Source: Clostridiaceae bacterium (GTDB lineage Bacteria > Bacillota > Clostridia > Acetivibrionales > DUMB01). Taken from it: a DNA stretch of 57,008 nt. Every line of letters starts with the position of its first letter. The stretch's first letter is position 1. The position numbers were made by a program, and so were the translations under genes. Below, in pieces: positions 34,101 to 43,686 of this stretch. The stretch is taken from positions 1 to 57,008 of the forward strand of contig DUMB01000043.1 in assembly GCA_012840085.1 (NCBI GenBank), in the 5' to 3' direction. A model generated the notes under the pieces. That model was not told the DNA's origin, did not search any database, and saw only the letters and a list, made by a program, of their open reading frames with translations.

Positions 34101-36243
34101 TGTAACAATTACAGCTGATGACAGAGGGGAAAATGATTTTAGTTATGTAAGGTATAAGTGGGATACATCAATTTCAAAGCCTACTTCCGGATGGTCTACA
34201 AGTTATAGCAAGTCGTTTAATAGTACAAGGTCCGGAGCAGGCACATTTTATCTCCATATGGAGGTATTCGACCAGGCAGGTAACAGCTTTTACAGATTCA
34301 GAGGGCCTTATATATTGATGTATGATACTGCGCCTACAGTAGATGCAGATCCACCGTCAAAAGAGTCACTGGAAGTACCTATTACAGTTACGGTAATTGC
34401 TGATGATAAAGGGGAAAATGATTTTTGGTATGTAAGGTATAAGTGGGATACGTTAACTTCAAAGCCTTCTTCCGGATGGTCTACGAATTATAATAAGCAA
34501 TTTAATACTACATTAAGCAGTTACGGAACCTATTATTTGCATATGGAAGTATTTGATAATACAGGGCATAGTTTTTACAGGTATAGAGGGCCTTATATAC
34601 TTAAGAGGGATTATCCTCCTACGGTTGATGCAAGCCCTGCAAGTGCGGTAAGTGTAGAAACCCCTATCACTGTATTAGTGACTGCAAGTGACAATGGAGA
34701 AGGGGATTTTAAAGAAGTACGTTATAAATGGACCGATAGCATAACAAAGCCAACATCACAGTGGAATATAAGCACAAATAAACAATTCAGCACAGGTGTT
34801 AATCAATACGGAATTTATTATCTGCATATGGAAGTGTTTGACCTGGCTGGCAACAGTTTCTATAGGTACAGAGGGCCTTATGAGCTGAAACAGGATTTAC
34901 CTCCGACAATTCAAATAGACCCGGAAACAAAAGTGTTCAGGTCCAAGACAGGGCTGTTGAATGTATTGGTTGATATATCTGATAATGGGGAAGATGATTT
35001 CAAAGAAATGAAATACAAATGGGATACATCAACAACAATACCTGTGTCTGGCTGGACTACAAGCGCAAATCAAAGCCAAATACTTTCAGTATATGTTAGT
35101 GATACTTATTATTTACATGTACAGGCCTTTGATTTAAGGGGCAATAGCAGCTATAAGATGGGAGGACCATATATAAGGTTGCCGGACAATGATCCTACAG
35201 TAGATGCAACACCTACAAGTAAGACAATCAGGTCCAATACTGAAGCTATTGAGGTATTGGTTGAGGCTGACGATAGGGGGGATAATGATTTTGATTACGT
35301 CAGGTATGCTTGGTCTACTTCTACAGTAAAACCGGCTTCCGGATGGACCAGGATGAATACGAATGTATTCTATGTTTATATGAATACATTTGCTACTTAT
35401 TATTTGCACATGGAAGTGTTCGATAAACAGGGTAACAGCTTTTATAGATATAGAGGGCCTTATACAAAGTTGTATGATAATACTCCGACAGTTGATGCAA
35501 ATCCTACGAGTGCCAATAGCAGCGGGCCGATAACAGTTACCGTAACTGCTGATGATAAAGGAGACAATGACTTTAAGGAAGTCAGGTATAAGTGGACAAC
35601 AACAACATCAAAACCGGCTTCAGGATGGAGTGTAAGCACAAGCAAAGTATTTAATACTGTAATTTCAACAGATGGAACATATTATTTGCATATGGAGGTA
35701 TTCGACCAGGCAGGCAACAGTTTCTATAGGTACAGGGGTCCATATACCATTGAAACTCTTGGTATCACAGGTGTTACAATTGAAGGCTACTGGAACCATT
35801 GGAGAGGACAGGTAAATTTATTCGGCAAGCGTATGAGCGTTGAGCCTCACAGGTTTTTAAGCCTGGAAAGAGTTAAGATTAATGTATATACTACCGGCTA
35901 TGCTGACAAGGTTGAAATACGTTTCAGTCCTGAATTAGAAGCTATGCAGTTTCGGGACAAATACGGCAACCTGTATGACTATAAGGAGGATTTTGGTTTG
36001 AATTATGTATATTTCCCGAAGGTGATAACTCTTGACAGCTCTAAAAAAGATAATCATGTTTATTGGGAGTATGTACTTCCATTGGCTAACAGTACAAAGT
36101 CCTGGGATGATGTGAGGCTGAGACAGCCTTATATGATGGAAGTTACAGCATGGAGGGGTACAAGCTCGGTGAAATATACTATTTCAGATATGGAAATCAC
36201 AGGAAACATATATGATTTAACGTATATTCAGCCTGTTAATTAG
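28156..36243 (+). CDS. Giant secreted multidomain protein (PKD-like, propeller, RCC1, six tandem C-terminal domains)
   Basis: The protein has 2695 residues. A signal peptide (IVCLLLALICIFNILYIPAC) leads to PKD/Ig-like domains (about 401-494, with VEVGEYVTYNG and YVLYLDVTDSNG). About 1010-1310 is a propeller-like segment (YYIGTDDYLYQYD, CAFVADDGYVYYND). About 1318-1690 holds seven RCC1 repeats of pattern KNDGTVWAWG-x5-GQLGDGT. About 1964-2534 holds six ~95-residue repeats (PTVDANPTS, DFxxVRYKWD, YYLHMEVFDQAGNSFYRYRG). The last ~160 residues are unrelated. There is no SLH, LPxTG or dockerin in it. The role is probably surface adhesion or scaffolding; binding partners are unknown. GGTGGGG precedes the ATG. 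Confidence 0.88.
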   Translation: MNKKIVCLLLALICIFNILYIPACAEVVEPGEDYREQKTGYIKPTAAFVIEVKGPDGLTKGIVNSSSSDTIVGDNDPSVPEIKATVGDKLKFIDKSKCNEDGFHLDLFDFQYYSSQQSAKELITPTQFNNYEITLTKPCTWMFYLCVRDNAPPKSEFNNRENWSSNGNHRNVGYGKNAPNGIWWYFTKIRVVVEPEQPKEGKVVSMFVGRKLDGTETEISSRVEEKITIPITGSIHKTVSNKTISGYDYAGNDIAWTSPDNFGNYSTSSSRTVTLDKDNSVAYVRFIYTQRPVGEPSTGISASPAKVQPEEPYQIIDMCRPSVSGTKIVEWVVKEEFFPRGGGPSQVIQAQHTITNPSSFFKTYNKSSEGIYRYTVISVKDDVGLTKTSEKSVSVTVEKERLGPDVYIAGSKYVEVGEYVTYNGIATAKEPGATIVKYQWNSAPNSFVRGGSTKDVSGMFTSMGTYVLYLDVTDSNGLTASAMYDVYVTEPYPNAHIDFSGTLKEYRKLTVDGTGSSGNSLYPISWSKAYWLIKPINGSGIENIVFDVPKEKMEYKNGVVKVNGLSKFDAMVTVKGEYEVTLYVENTYGNGDTDIKILSIKEDLPPIVNFTIPQTLLRKPDEGNKATISINDTIMSPDGDIIQSKTIRIYYNSNNGMIPGYDKYTGGNTFNASWTQIHSKTFNSPMGNTYSYDVNEVGTYKVEIEAVESYGQASLDYGVYSSVKNGVISNYSYNQATGQKGYTTDKDINEKVFEVKNIAPTAELSAQKIDKTKTIDVAINVTGSGITKAQMQTKVNSILIPAYQAEGFDYMVTLYEGASDQVLNNISWRANTNKFYVDFNNTLYSLDDEDYTSVRIKLLNSNIKFIGVNTISLKEKIEQLIKDNYSGGKFIELTTVDNALNKVKSYTIDRKPVDVFINIGETKHDDIQLVNKKVNEVLKPMLESYNIEPYIHVADGVRIPENRFYYIGTDDYLYQYDPLTKNNTRISHNTVKCAFVADDGYVYYNDGTGIHRCNPESHKIETLVKGFPRVLTNDAFGNPEYITPDYKNDFVVNKGKIHLTRTYKNFNGTTYVDYVTYDMSTREVEIKDSTNSSVYDFDSYFVNNLGSVNYIARRNGSVAPQLKGPGLKETLYLWFGSNRMYLSEKTGNMYFFNVNILGASGLYQNNRQIRSHENNGSGVFGYNGKVYFGGSADYYGKYPAGFFEYDEETDSISNIKLGTGYVLNIMTPDKKIWYSYNSKLYTFDILSRVHTEVGSLNCKSYALYHPDVPARRIDKLTIEGTIDTHNWRKEGSQYYIYLDDGEKEVFESLINTNNTNVDPVKINLHDIKKIAKSYNFMAVLKNDGTVWVWGDNYYGQYGDGTKVTNNFPNRVNIDNVKDIAVGSSHVVALKHDGTVWTWGNDTDGILGRFSSKANDYLVPGKVDIDNVKSIYAGSYHTLVIKNDDTVWAWGQNKYGQLGNGTKTNSTYPVKINITDVKDLILGDNYSLAIKNDGTLWAWGRNHYGQLGDGTKTDRTLPVKINIDNVITAFAGSSSTKALKNDGTVWTWGNNYYGELGYSGTSTVPKQVSITDVSRLYADEYYVFAIKNDGTVWAWGINSDGQLGDGSKTSKNTPTKINITDVKDIVLGSTHTLLLKNDGTLWATGSNAYGQFLDGTTNNGTTYKKVNDSVTQMSAAQYMSFALEKSIVYSSAELKNSTVRNRIKSKLSNENINFIGLGTAYNKAYIELLAQDLGFSTYIENTDIDDSLINLAIHIINTAGLSKVGEDLYVLVNQELEYNTGYDDAENDPFYAERWFFSHIYDYFENNLGIHTLSGVYLSIIPTRFDKTGKYIISYQTRDNPKNSSYFDSYRLWSNPDIATLNLYVHRKPIADFSYTVIDSNDVWNITLVSNSYDLDHVSLSNKGIVLEEWMYKEENEATWTKGKPVQLPKGKKYLVQLTVKDIEGAWSDPCIKIIDTGKIDLIPSVDANPTSITVKSESPSVTVTITADDRGENDFSYVRYKWDTSISKPTSGWSTSYSKSFNSTRSGAGTFYLHMEVFDQAGNSFYRFRGPYILMYDTAPTVDADPPSKESLEVPITVTVIADDKGENDFWYVRYKWDTLTSKPSSGWSTNYNKQFNTTLSSYGTYYLHMEVFDNTGHSFYRYRGPYILKRDYPPTVDASPASAVSVETPITVLVTASDNGEGDFKEVRYKWTDSITKPTSQWNISTNKQFSTGVNQYGIYYLHMEVFDLAGNSFYRYRGPYELKQDLPPTIQIDPETKVFRSKTGLLNVLVDISDNGEDDFKEMKYKWDTSTTIPVSGWTTSANQSQILSVYVSDTYYLHVQAFDLRGNSSYKMGGPYIRLPDNDPTVDATPTSKTIRSNTEAIEVLVEADDRGDNDFDYVRYAWSTSTVKPASGWTRMNTNVFYVYMNTFATYYLHMEVFDKQGNSFYRYRGPYTKLYDNTPTVDANPTSANSSGPITVTVTADDKGDNDFKEVRYKWTTTTSKPASGWSVSTSKVFNTVISTDGTYYLHMEVFDQAGNSFYRYRGPYTIETLGITGVTIEGYWNHWRGQVNLFGKRMSVEPHRFLSLERVKINVYTTGYADKVEIRFSPELEAMQFRDKYGNLYDYKEDFGLNYVYFPKVITLDSSKKDNHVYWEYVLPLANSTKSWDDVRLRQPYMMEVTAWRGTSSVKYTISDMEITGNIYDLTYIQPVN

Positions 36244-36289
36244 GATAACAAATCCTGCTATCTTAAATAACAGATTCTGTTAGTTAATA

Positions 36290-36359
36290 TAACGGATTCA
36301 GACAGCCAATAAAACTGAGTGTGCCAGCTAATTTAACAGATTCAGACAGCCAACAAAAC
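36290..36359. repeat. 26-bp direct repeat after the giant gene
   Basis: 36290-36315 and 36334-36359 match at 24 of 26 positions (core GATTCAGACAGCCAA). A third partial copy, TAACAGATTC, lies around 36268. The repeats fill the space between the convergent giant gene and atpC; no clear terminator hairpin is seen. Confidence 0.85.
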
Positions 36360-36409
36360 GAATTGCTGCATAAAAATAAAATTAATATACGTTTTGTCAA
36401 TTATATCTT

Positions 36410-36817
36410 CTATAAAATCTTCTTCCTGGCATTTATCCTTGCAAGAGCTCTTGAAAGGGCTGCCTGGGTGCGCAGGTATTCCACTTTGCTCAGTTTCGAG
36501 TGCAGTCTGTCGAGAGCTCTCTGCTTAGCTGCTTCCGCTCTCTTAATGTCAATTTCTTCAGGCCATTCTGCAGTATCCACCAGTATAATAACTCCATTGC
36601 GGCTTATTTCCATAAATCCTTCAGAGAGTACGGCCTCATGAGTAGTGTCGTCAATAGTAATCCTGGCGGAGCCAATGGATATTACAGTTACTAAAGGTAT
36701 ATGGCCTTTAAGCACCCCTAATTCGCCATCAGGGGTATTGACTACTACCTTATCTACTTCTTTTGAAAAAAAGAGTCTTTCAGGTGTAAGAATTTCGAGC
36801 TTGAATTTTGATGCCAA
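36410..36817 (-). CDS. atpC: ATP synthase F1 epsilon subunit
   Basis: The protein has about 136 residues. The N-terminal beta-sandwich starts FKLEILTPERLFFSKEVDKV and contains NTPDGELGVLKGHIPLV, the family signature. The C-terminal helical pair is AEAAKQRALDRLHSKL and LSRALARINARKK. It couples rotation to catalysis and can inhibit hydrolysis. I prefer the TTG at 36815-36817, with GGGA nine bases ahead, because it fits family length; a GTG at 36835 in the same frame has no ribosome site. Unusually, 371 bases separate it from atpD. Confidence 0.93.
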   Translation of the reverse strand: MASKFKLEILTPERLFFSKEVDKVVVNTPDGELGVLKGHIPLVTVISIGSARITIDDTTHEAVLSEGFMEISRNGVIILVDTAEWPEEIDIKRAEAAKQRALDRLHSKLSKVEYLRTQAALSRALARINARKKIL

Positions 36818-36835
36818 ATCACCACATCCCAACAC

Positions 36836-37188
36836 TATTAATATAAACTTATATTCTACACAATTTAATATAAATTTATATTAGTACAAAAGTACAAAAA
36901 ATACATATTAGTACAAACTTTGTTATTTATTTTATAATTAGTATAAGTTTATTATTTCACATTACTGTAAACTTATATTATCAATACTAAAATTACTAAA
37001 ATCTTATTTTATCAATACTAAACTTATATTATCGTTGCTAAAATTTGTATTATTACTAAAGCTTATATTATCATTGCTAGAATTTGCATTATTACTAAAG
37101 CTTATATTATGGTTGCTAAAATTTATATTTTTATTACTAAAACTTATATTGTTGCGGCTAAAGAAAGCTGCCATTATCCCACAATAAT
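36836..37188. repeat. AT-rich degenerate repeat array between atpD and atpC
   Basis: The gap inside the ATP synthase operon is filled by diverged units of about 38-42 bases, clearest from 36960 to 37170, of form ACTAAA-x-CTTATATTAT-x4-GCTAAAATTT-x-TATTATT. About six units are recognisable. Left of them are AATATAAACTTATATT and AATATAAATTTATATT palindromes (36840-36883) and repeated TTAGTACAAA. There is no reading frame. On the minus strand the units contain many ATAATATAAG strings resembling -10 boxes. Confidence 0.8.
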
Positions 37189-38604
<1,416 letters not shown>

Positions 38605-38664
38605 TTATAACAATTCCTGCTCGAAATTGACTCTGTTTAAGTATTTTGGTCCAGTTTGACTATA

Positions 38665-38762
38665 TCAAAACTTGAGAACTGTCCCTACACTGCAGAACCG
38701 TCCCCAGATTACATTAACTGTTGCTATCATCATGCTCAAAACTTGAGAACCGTCCCCACACT
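38665..38762. repeat. Pair of 27-bp repeats with the GAACCGTCCCC motif
   Basis: 38665-38691 and 38736-38762 share TCAAAACTTGAGAAC-x-GTCCC-x-ACACT (25 of 27 identical). A third core, GCAGAACCGTCCCCAG, lies at 38692-38707. They lie between atpG and atpD. Read on the minus strand the core is GGGGACGGTTCT, a motif I recall as scattered in intergenic DNA of many bacteria; its function is not known to me. Confidence 0.85.
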
Positions 38763-38803
38763 ACTCACACTACAACGTTGCTCCTTCAGTCCAGCTTTAG
38801 AAT

Positions 38804-39688
38804 TTATTTTAAAGCAGTGATACTGCTTACGATTTCTGAAATTTCCTGCGTTATGGCCGCCTGCCTTGCGCTGTTGTATTGGAGGCTGAGCTGATGAAGC
38901 ATCTTGTCAGCATTTGTAGTAGCGTTGTCCATTGCTGTCAGCCTTGCAGTTTGTTCACTTGTAAATGACTCTACAAATGCTCCATATATAAAACCTTTGA
39001 TGTACTTTCCGATTAACACTGCCAGTACAGCATCGGTAGAAGGTTCGTATATCAATAAATCATCAATATCTGACTGCGTCACTCTGATATCTGTATCTTT
39101 GAGCAGGTCCTGAGGATCAAGAGGGAGCAGCTTGATTATTTGAGGCTCAAACTGTATAGATGACTTCATCATTGTATATATAAGATTTACCTCATCAAGA
39201 ATACCATCCTCAAAGTACTTTACTATCATTTCAGCAATTTCTCTGGCCATGAAAATAGTCGGATCCTGTACATGGTAATCAAAACTTATATCTACGTTAT
39301 AGCCTTTTTCAAATAAATAAGCTCTGCCCATTTGCCCGGCAACAAACAATAACGAACTGCGGTCTCCACCAAGGACTTCTTCAATAAAATTCATCAAATT
39401 ATGATTATAACTTCCGGCAAGTCCTCTGTCACCGCTAATTATGAGGTAGCCCTTCTTTTTACCTACCTTATCATGTCTCAGGTCAAAAAAAATGCTGTCG
39501 ACATTACTGCTGTGAATTAATATATCAGCAATCGTACTTTTTACTTTCGTAAAATAGGGAAGAGTAGCTTCTAACTGACGCCTTGCCTTTTTAAGCTTTG
39601 AAGCTGAAATAAGCCTCATGGCATTGGTTATCTGTTTTGTATCCCTGATACTTTTTATTCTTGTTTTTATATCATGCATGTTTGTCAT
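38804..39688 (-). CDS. atpG: ATP synthase F1 gamma subunit
   Basis: The protein has 294 residues. The N-terminal helix (DIKTRIKSIRDTKQITNAM) and C-terminal helix (TARLTAMDNATTNADKML then LQYNSARQAAITQEI) form the rotating central shaft, and GDRGLAGSYNHNLM is the conserved middle motif. The first ATG has GGTGATGAAAG ahead; an ATG three codons later is equally family-like. It follows atpA by 44 bases. Confidence 0.96.
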   Translation of the reverse strand: MTNMHDIKTRIKSIRDTKQITNAMRLISASKLKKARRQLEATLPYFTKVKSTIADILIHSSNVDSIFFDLRHDKVGKKKGYLIISGDRGLAGSYNHNLMNFIEEVLGGDRSSLLFVAGQMGRAYLFEKGYNVDISFDYHVQDPTIFMAREIAEMIVKYFEDGILDEVNLIYTMMKSSIQFEPQIIKLLPLDPQDLLKDTDIRVTQSDIDDLLIYEPSTDAVLAVLIGKYIKGFIYGAFVESFTSEQTARLTAMDNATTNADKMLHQLSLQYNSARQAAITQEISEIVSSITALK

Positions 39689-39732
39689 TGTCTTTCATCA
39701 CCAGGCTTTATTTGAAACATAAAGTTTCCAGC

Positions 39733-41256
39733 TTATTTCTCCTGTTTGTTTTTGTACTCTGACAGATATTCTTCAATGGCTTTCTTGAGGAGCTCCTCAT
39801 TTTCACTGGTCAAATCACCTGTCGAAACTATTGATTGACCTATTTGCGGATATTTATTATTAACGTAATTCACCAATCCGGAATTAAACGTTCTAATATC
39901 CTCAACCGGGACATCCATGAGATATGGATGTGTAGCTGCATAAAGCACTATGACCTGATCTTCTACGGGCATAGGGGAATATTGAGGTTGTTTTAGAGTT
40001 TCAACCAGCCTTTCACCCTGGGCTAGCTTATCCCTGGTTGCTTTGTCAAGATCTGAACCAAATTGAGCAAAAATTGCCAGTTCCCTGTACTGAGCCAGAT
40101 TTATTCTTATAGGACCCGCCACCTTTTTCATGGCTTTTATCTGAGCAGCTCCACCAACTCTCGACACAGACAGGCCGACATTCACAGCAGGCCTCTGACC
40201 TGCAAAAAACAGCTCGCTTTCAAGATATATCTGACCATCGGTTATAGAAATAACATTTGTAGGGATATAAGCAGAGACATCCCCGGCAAGGGTCTCGATA
40301 ATAGGTAATGCAGTAATTGAACCTCCACCCAGTTCGTCACTCAGTTTTGCTGCCCTTTCCAGCAATCTGGAATGCAGGTAAAAGACATCACCAGGATAAG
40401 CCTCTCTTCCCGGAGGCCTTCTCAATAACAGTGACATTGCTCTATAGGCTACAGCATGCTTGGATAGATCATCATATACAATGAGGACATCTTTGTGATC
40501 GTTGTACATAAATTCTTCTGCTATAGCACATCCTGCATAGGGGGCAATATATTGAAGTGATGCCATTTCACTTGCTGTGGAGGATACAACAATGCTGTAA
40601 TCCATTGCACCAAACTGCTCAAGTGTGTCTATAACTCCTGCAACAGTTGATGCTTTTTGTCCTATTGCCACGTATATACAGATAATATCCTTCCCTTTTT
40701 GATTGATTATGGTATCCAGCGCTATTGCCGTTTTGCCCGTCTGTCTGTCCCCTATTATAAGTTCCCTCTGGCCACGTCCGATAGGTACCATTGAATCAAT
40801 CGCTATAATTCCTGTCTGGAGTGGAGTATCTACAGGCTTTCTGTCAACTATACCAGGAGCAGGAAATTCAATGGGTCTGTATTTTTCGGTTAATAATGGG
40901 CCTTTTCCGTCAAGAGGATTTCCTAAAGGATCAATTACTCTCCCAATAAGGCTCCTGCCGACGGGAACCTCTACAGTTTTACCGGTTCTTCTGACCCTGC
41001 TGCCCTCGCTTACATCTACTGCATTTCCCAGAAGAACACATCCAATATTGTCTTCTTCAAGGTTAAGGGCCATACCATAAGCTCCATTTTCAAACTGCAA
41101 AAGCTCACCTGCCATGCAGCTTTCCAACCCATAAATTCTGGCAACTCCGTCTCCGACCTGAAGAACATACCCAACGTCATCTATTTCAGTTTTGATATTA
41201 TATTCTTTAATTTGTTGTTTAATTATTGCACCAATCTCATCAAGTTTAAGGTTCAA
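39733..41256 (-). CDS. atpA: ATP synthase F1 alpha subunit
   Basis: The protein has about 507 residues. It carries Walker [14 protein letters not shown], the nucleotide-binding [12 protein letters not shown] and the alpha signature [14 protein letters not shown]. Alpha holds the non-catalytic nucleotide and completes the catalytic site of beta. I prefer the TTG at 41254-41256: GCGAGGTG lies six bases ahead, and the product then starts as family members do ([14 protein letters not shown]). An upstream ATG adds eight residues without a ribosome site. Confidence 0.97.
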   Translation of the reverse strand: MNLKLDEIGAIIKQQIKEYNIKTEIDDVGYVLQVGDGVARIYGLESCMAGELLQFENGAYGMALNLEEDNIGCVLLGNAVDVSEGSRVRRTGKTVEVPVGRSLIGRVIDPLGNPLDGKGPLLTEKYRPIEFPAPGIVDRKPVDTPLQTGIIAIDSMVPIGRGQRELIIGDRQTGKTAIALDTIINQKGKDIICIYVAIGQKASTVAGVIDTLEQFGAMDYSIVVSSTASEMASLQYIAPYAGCAIAEEFMYNDHKDVLIVYDDLSKHAVAYRAMSLLLRRPPGREAYPGDVFYLHSRLLERAAKLSDELGGGSITALPIIETLAGDVSAYIPTNVISITDGQIYLESELFFAGQRPAVNVGLSVSRVGGAAQIKAMKKVAGPIRINLAQYRELAIFAQFGSDLDKATRDKLAQGERLVETLKQPQYSPMPVEDQVIVLYAATHPYLMDVPVEDIRTFNSGLVNYVNNKYPQIGQSIVSTGDLTSENEELLKKAIEEYLSEYKNKQEK

Positions 41257-41308
41257 TCTTGTCACCTCGCCAGGACGCATCGAATTTTATGAAATCCCGC
41301 AAAAAAGC

Positions 41309-41845
41309 TCAGCTATTTACAAGTGTTTTTCTCAAATCTTCAAGTTTTGCTTTAATACTTCCATCTATAACTCTGTTGCCAATTCTGACCTTTATTCCTC
41401 CTATAAGGCTTGGGTCTATCTGTACGCTTACTCTGACAGCATTAGAGTTGTAAATCCGGCGATATTTTTCTCCTAATCTGTCTGTTTGGGATTTATCAAG
41501 AGGGGCAGCCGACGTTACAATTACGTGTAAAGTGTTACTGAGCTTATCTGCTACCTCATCAAAAATTTCAACCAACTTATTGAAATTTATTATCTTTTTT
41601 TTATCAACTAACATCACCATAAAGCTAAGCAGGCCTGTTTTTATTTTCCCGGAAAAAACATTTCTGATAACCCTTTTTTTGTCATCCGGATCTATGTCCT
41701 GGTCAAACAAAAAAGACATAAATTGCTTTTGCTCAGTCAGAATATCATTGATTGAATGTAACTGCTGACGATATTCTTCAACAGCATTTTCTTCAATGGA
41801 CATATATGCAAGATTTTCTGCGAATACTCTTTCAACCGGAGACAT
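41309..41845 (-). CDS. atpH: ATP synthase F1 delta subunit
   Basis: The protein has 178 residues. The N-terminal six-helix domain is followed by the conserved C-terminal segment VRVSVQIDPSLIGGIKVRIG with NRVIDGSIKAKLEDLR. It joins the F1 head to the b-subunit stalk. The ATG overlaps the atpF stop (TGATG), so translation is coupled. The first residues are more divergent than usual, but length and C-terminus are typical. Confidence 0.94.
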   Translation of the reverse strand: MSPVERVFAENLAYMSIEENAVEEYRQQLHSINDILTEQKQFMSFLFDQDIDPDDKKRVIRNVFSGKIKTGLLSFMVMLVDKKKIINFNKLVEIFDEVADKLSNTLHVIVTSAAPLDKSQTDRLGEKYRRIYNSNAVRVSVQIDPSLIGGIKVRIGNRVIDGSIKAKLEDLRKTLVNS

Positions 41846-42327
41846 CAGGCTACACCTTCCTTATCGATAAACCTATCCACAATTTCCCTGTTTCTCTCGG
41901 TATCCATATTAGCTTCAAGCACTTTTGAAGCAGCAGCAATTGCCAGGCTTGCCACCTGGTTCTTTATTTCTTTAACCATCTGCTGACGCTCATGTTCTAT
42001 TTCCATCCTTGACTTCTCAATGATTTTGTCTGCCTTTTCTTTTGCAGCTTTAATAATAGCCTCATATTCAGCTTCTGCTTTTGCACGTGCTTCGCTTATT
42101 ATGCGCTCTGCTTCTGAAGCTGCATTTTTCAATTGAAGCTCATAGTCCTGTTTTAATTGAGCAGCATCAGCTTTGGCTTTTTCTGCTTCCTCCAGATTGC
42201 TTTTTATGGTGTTAGTCCTTTTTTCCATCATAGCAGTTACGGGTTTAAACAGTAATAACCTTAAAACCACATATAGTATTATCAGGTTAACAGCTGTCCA
42301 TATAAAAGTTGGCCCCAAATTAAACAT
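41845..42327 (-). CDS. atpF: ATP synthase F0 b subunit
   Basis: The protein has 160 residues. One N-terminal membrane helix (FIWTAVNLIILYVVLRLLLF) is followed by a long charged helix rich in Ala, Glu and Lys that forms the peripheral stalk as a dimer. PVTAMMEKRTNTI marks the family's start of the stalk. It lies between atpE (19 bases) and atpH (overlap). Only one b-type gene is present, as in most Firmicutes. Confidence 0.95.
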   Translation of the reverse strand: MFNLGPTFIWTAVNLIILYVVLRLLLFKPVTAMMEKRTNTIKSNLEEAEKAKADAAQLKQDYELQLKNAASEAERIISEARAKAEAEYEAIIKAAKEKADKIIEKSRMEIEHERQQMVKEIKNQVASLAIAAASKVLEANMDTERNREIVDRFIDKEGVA

Positions 42328-42346
42328 ATTATCAATCCTTTCAAAA

Positions 42347-42577
42347 CTACCTGACCAAAAGCAATATTAATGCAATAACAAGGGCGTATACAGCCGTTGC
42401 CTCAACCAGGGATGCACCCAAGACGAGGATTTTTAAAATATTGCCTGCGGCTTCAGGCTGCCTGGCAACTGATTCAACAGCCTTTCCTGTTGCACGGCCA
42501 ATGCCTATTGCGGCACCTATACCTGTTCCAAGTACTGCAAGACTTGCTGCGATTGCTATAATACCTTCTGTGCTCAT
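42347..42577 (-). CDS. atpE: ATP synthase F0 c subunit
   Basis: The protein has 76 residues in two membrane helices joined by the ARQPEA loop that contacts gamma/epsilon. The ion-carrying Glu is in LGASLVEATAVYALVIAL. Sodium-type rings have Gln in helix 1 and Ser after the Glu; here those places are Ile (IGIGRATGK) and Ala, so the ring should carry protons. That is inference from known sodium-site residues. GGAGGTGA precedes the ATG. Confidence 0.96.
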   Translation of the reverse strand: MSTEGIIAIAASLAVLGTGIGAAIGIGRATGKAVESVARQPEAAGNILKILVLGASLVEATAVYALVIALILLLVR

Positions 42578-42589
42578 AAAATCACCTCC

Positions 42590-43345
42590 TTATTCCACTG
42601 CCTCAGATATATAAAGGTTTGTAAGGAATATAAAAATGAATGCCTGAAGGATGCCGTCAAAGAGATCAAAATATATGCTCAGACCCGCAGGTAGGACTAT
42701 AGGCATGAGTACATAAATGATTTCCATTATTATAAAAGCACCCAGAACATTTCCGAATAACCGGAAAGATAGTGAAAGCATTCTTATAAAGTTTTCAAGT
42801 ATTTTTATAGGTAAAACTATTGGCATAGGTTCAATATAACTTCTGAGCCATCCGGAAACTTTTTTAAACCTTATACCAGCATAGGTTACAGTAATTACAG
42901 ACATTAAAGCCAAACTTAAGGTGACATTTAGATCCCGTGTAGGTGGCCTTAAACCGAATTCGGGCAAGTCCTTAAAAAAGCTGATATGTGTGAGTTCGTA
43001 TAATTCTTCTCCACTTGGTATAAAATTAAAAATAGAAATAATATTGGCAAATATAAGAAAAAGAAATATGGTACCTATATATGCTACGAAATATTTGGAA
43101 TAGTGCCCCATACTGTCCTTTAAGGTGTTATTCACAAATTCAACAAACATCTCAACAAGGTTCTGCTTTCCTTCGGGAATTAATTTCAACCCCCTCGTCA
43201 AAATAAAAGCAGCAATTATAAGGACAAGCATGACAATCCATGTGGTAATGACAGTATCCGTAACGGGTATCCGAATACCGAATGCATAAAAACTGAATAT
43301 TTCATTTGGAGTTATTGATTTAATAAGTTCCTCACCTATCTGCAT
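42590..43345 (-). CDS. atpB: ATP synthase F0 a subunit
   Basis: The protein has 251 residues and five to six membrane helices. The essential Arg is in LSLSFRLFGNVLGAFI, and the last helix has ILQAFIFIFLTNLYI with conserved Gln. It forms the ion half-channels against the c ring. It is the first gene of the operon. No atpI or atpZ gene lies upstream, where many Firmicutes carry one. Confidence 0.96.
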   Translation of the reverse strand: MQIGEELIKSITPNEIFSFYAFGIRIPVTDTVITTWIVMLVLIIAAFILTRGLKLIPEGKQNLVEMFVEFVNNTLKDSMGHYSKYFVAYIGTIFLFLIFANIISIFNFIPSGEELYELTHISFFKDLPEFGLRPPTRDLNVTLSLALMSVITVTYAGIRFKKVSGWLRSYIEPMPIVLPIKILENFIRMLSLSFRLFGNVLGAFIIMEIIYVLMPIVLPAGLSIYFDLFDGILQAFIFIFLTNLYISEAVE

Positions 43346-43544
43346 TGTTTACACCTTCTTATAATTACCTTAATAATTGCCCCGATATCTAAAATATTAA
43401 ATAATTAAACGGTTATTACATACCACATCATTTATTTTATTATTGTAATTTTGCTCAAAAAATATCATGTCCGGTACGACATTATACCAGACATTGTAAA
43501 AAAGCTTCTCCTAATACTAGATAATTTGTAAAATACATAATAAA
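43346..43544. other. Leader region of the atp operon
   Basis: This and the rest of the 341-base gap up to wecB are AT-rich and contain no gene. They should hold the atp promoter on the minus strand; I do not see one clear -35/-10 pair. Confidence 0.4.
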
Positions 43545-43570
43545 GCTAATAAGCGTCTTTGCTTATTAGC
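43545..43570 (-). terminator. Terminator between wecB and atpB
   Basis: A perfect 10-bp stem GCTAATAAGC/GCTTATTAGC encloses a 6-base loop. On the minus strand TTTATTATG follows. It should separate wecB transcription from the ATP synthase operon, although the U-tract is weak and some read-through is possible. Confidence 0.7.
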
Positions 43571-43686
43571 AATTAAATAGTCTCAAAAAAAAATTTCTTT
43601 AAATATATCACAGTGGAATTTTACAATCAATGTTCAAAAATTTTAATTTAGACAATTAGAAAGGCAAAAACTTGAATTTTTTCAAA

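Noticed and set aside
36321..36641. 106-residue plus-strand frame over atpC
   Set aside because: It is the antisense of the conserved epsilon subunit gene and lacks a start signal.
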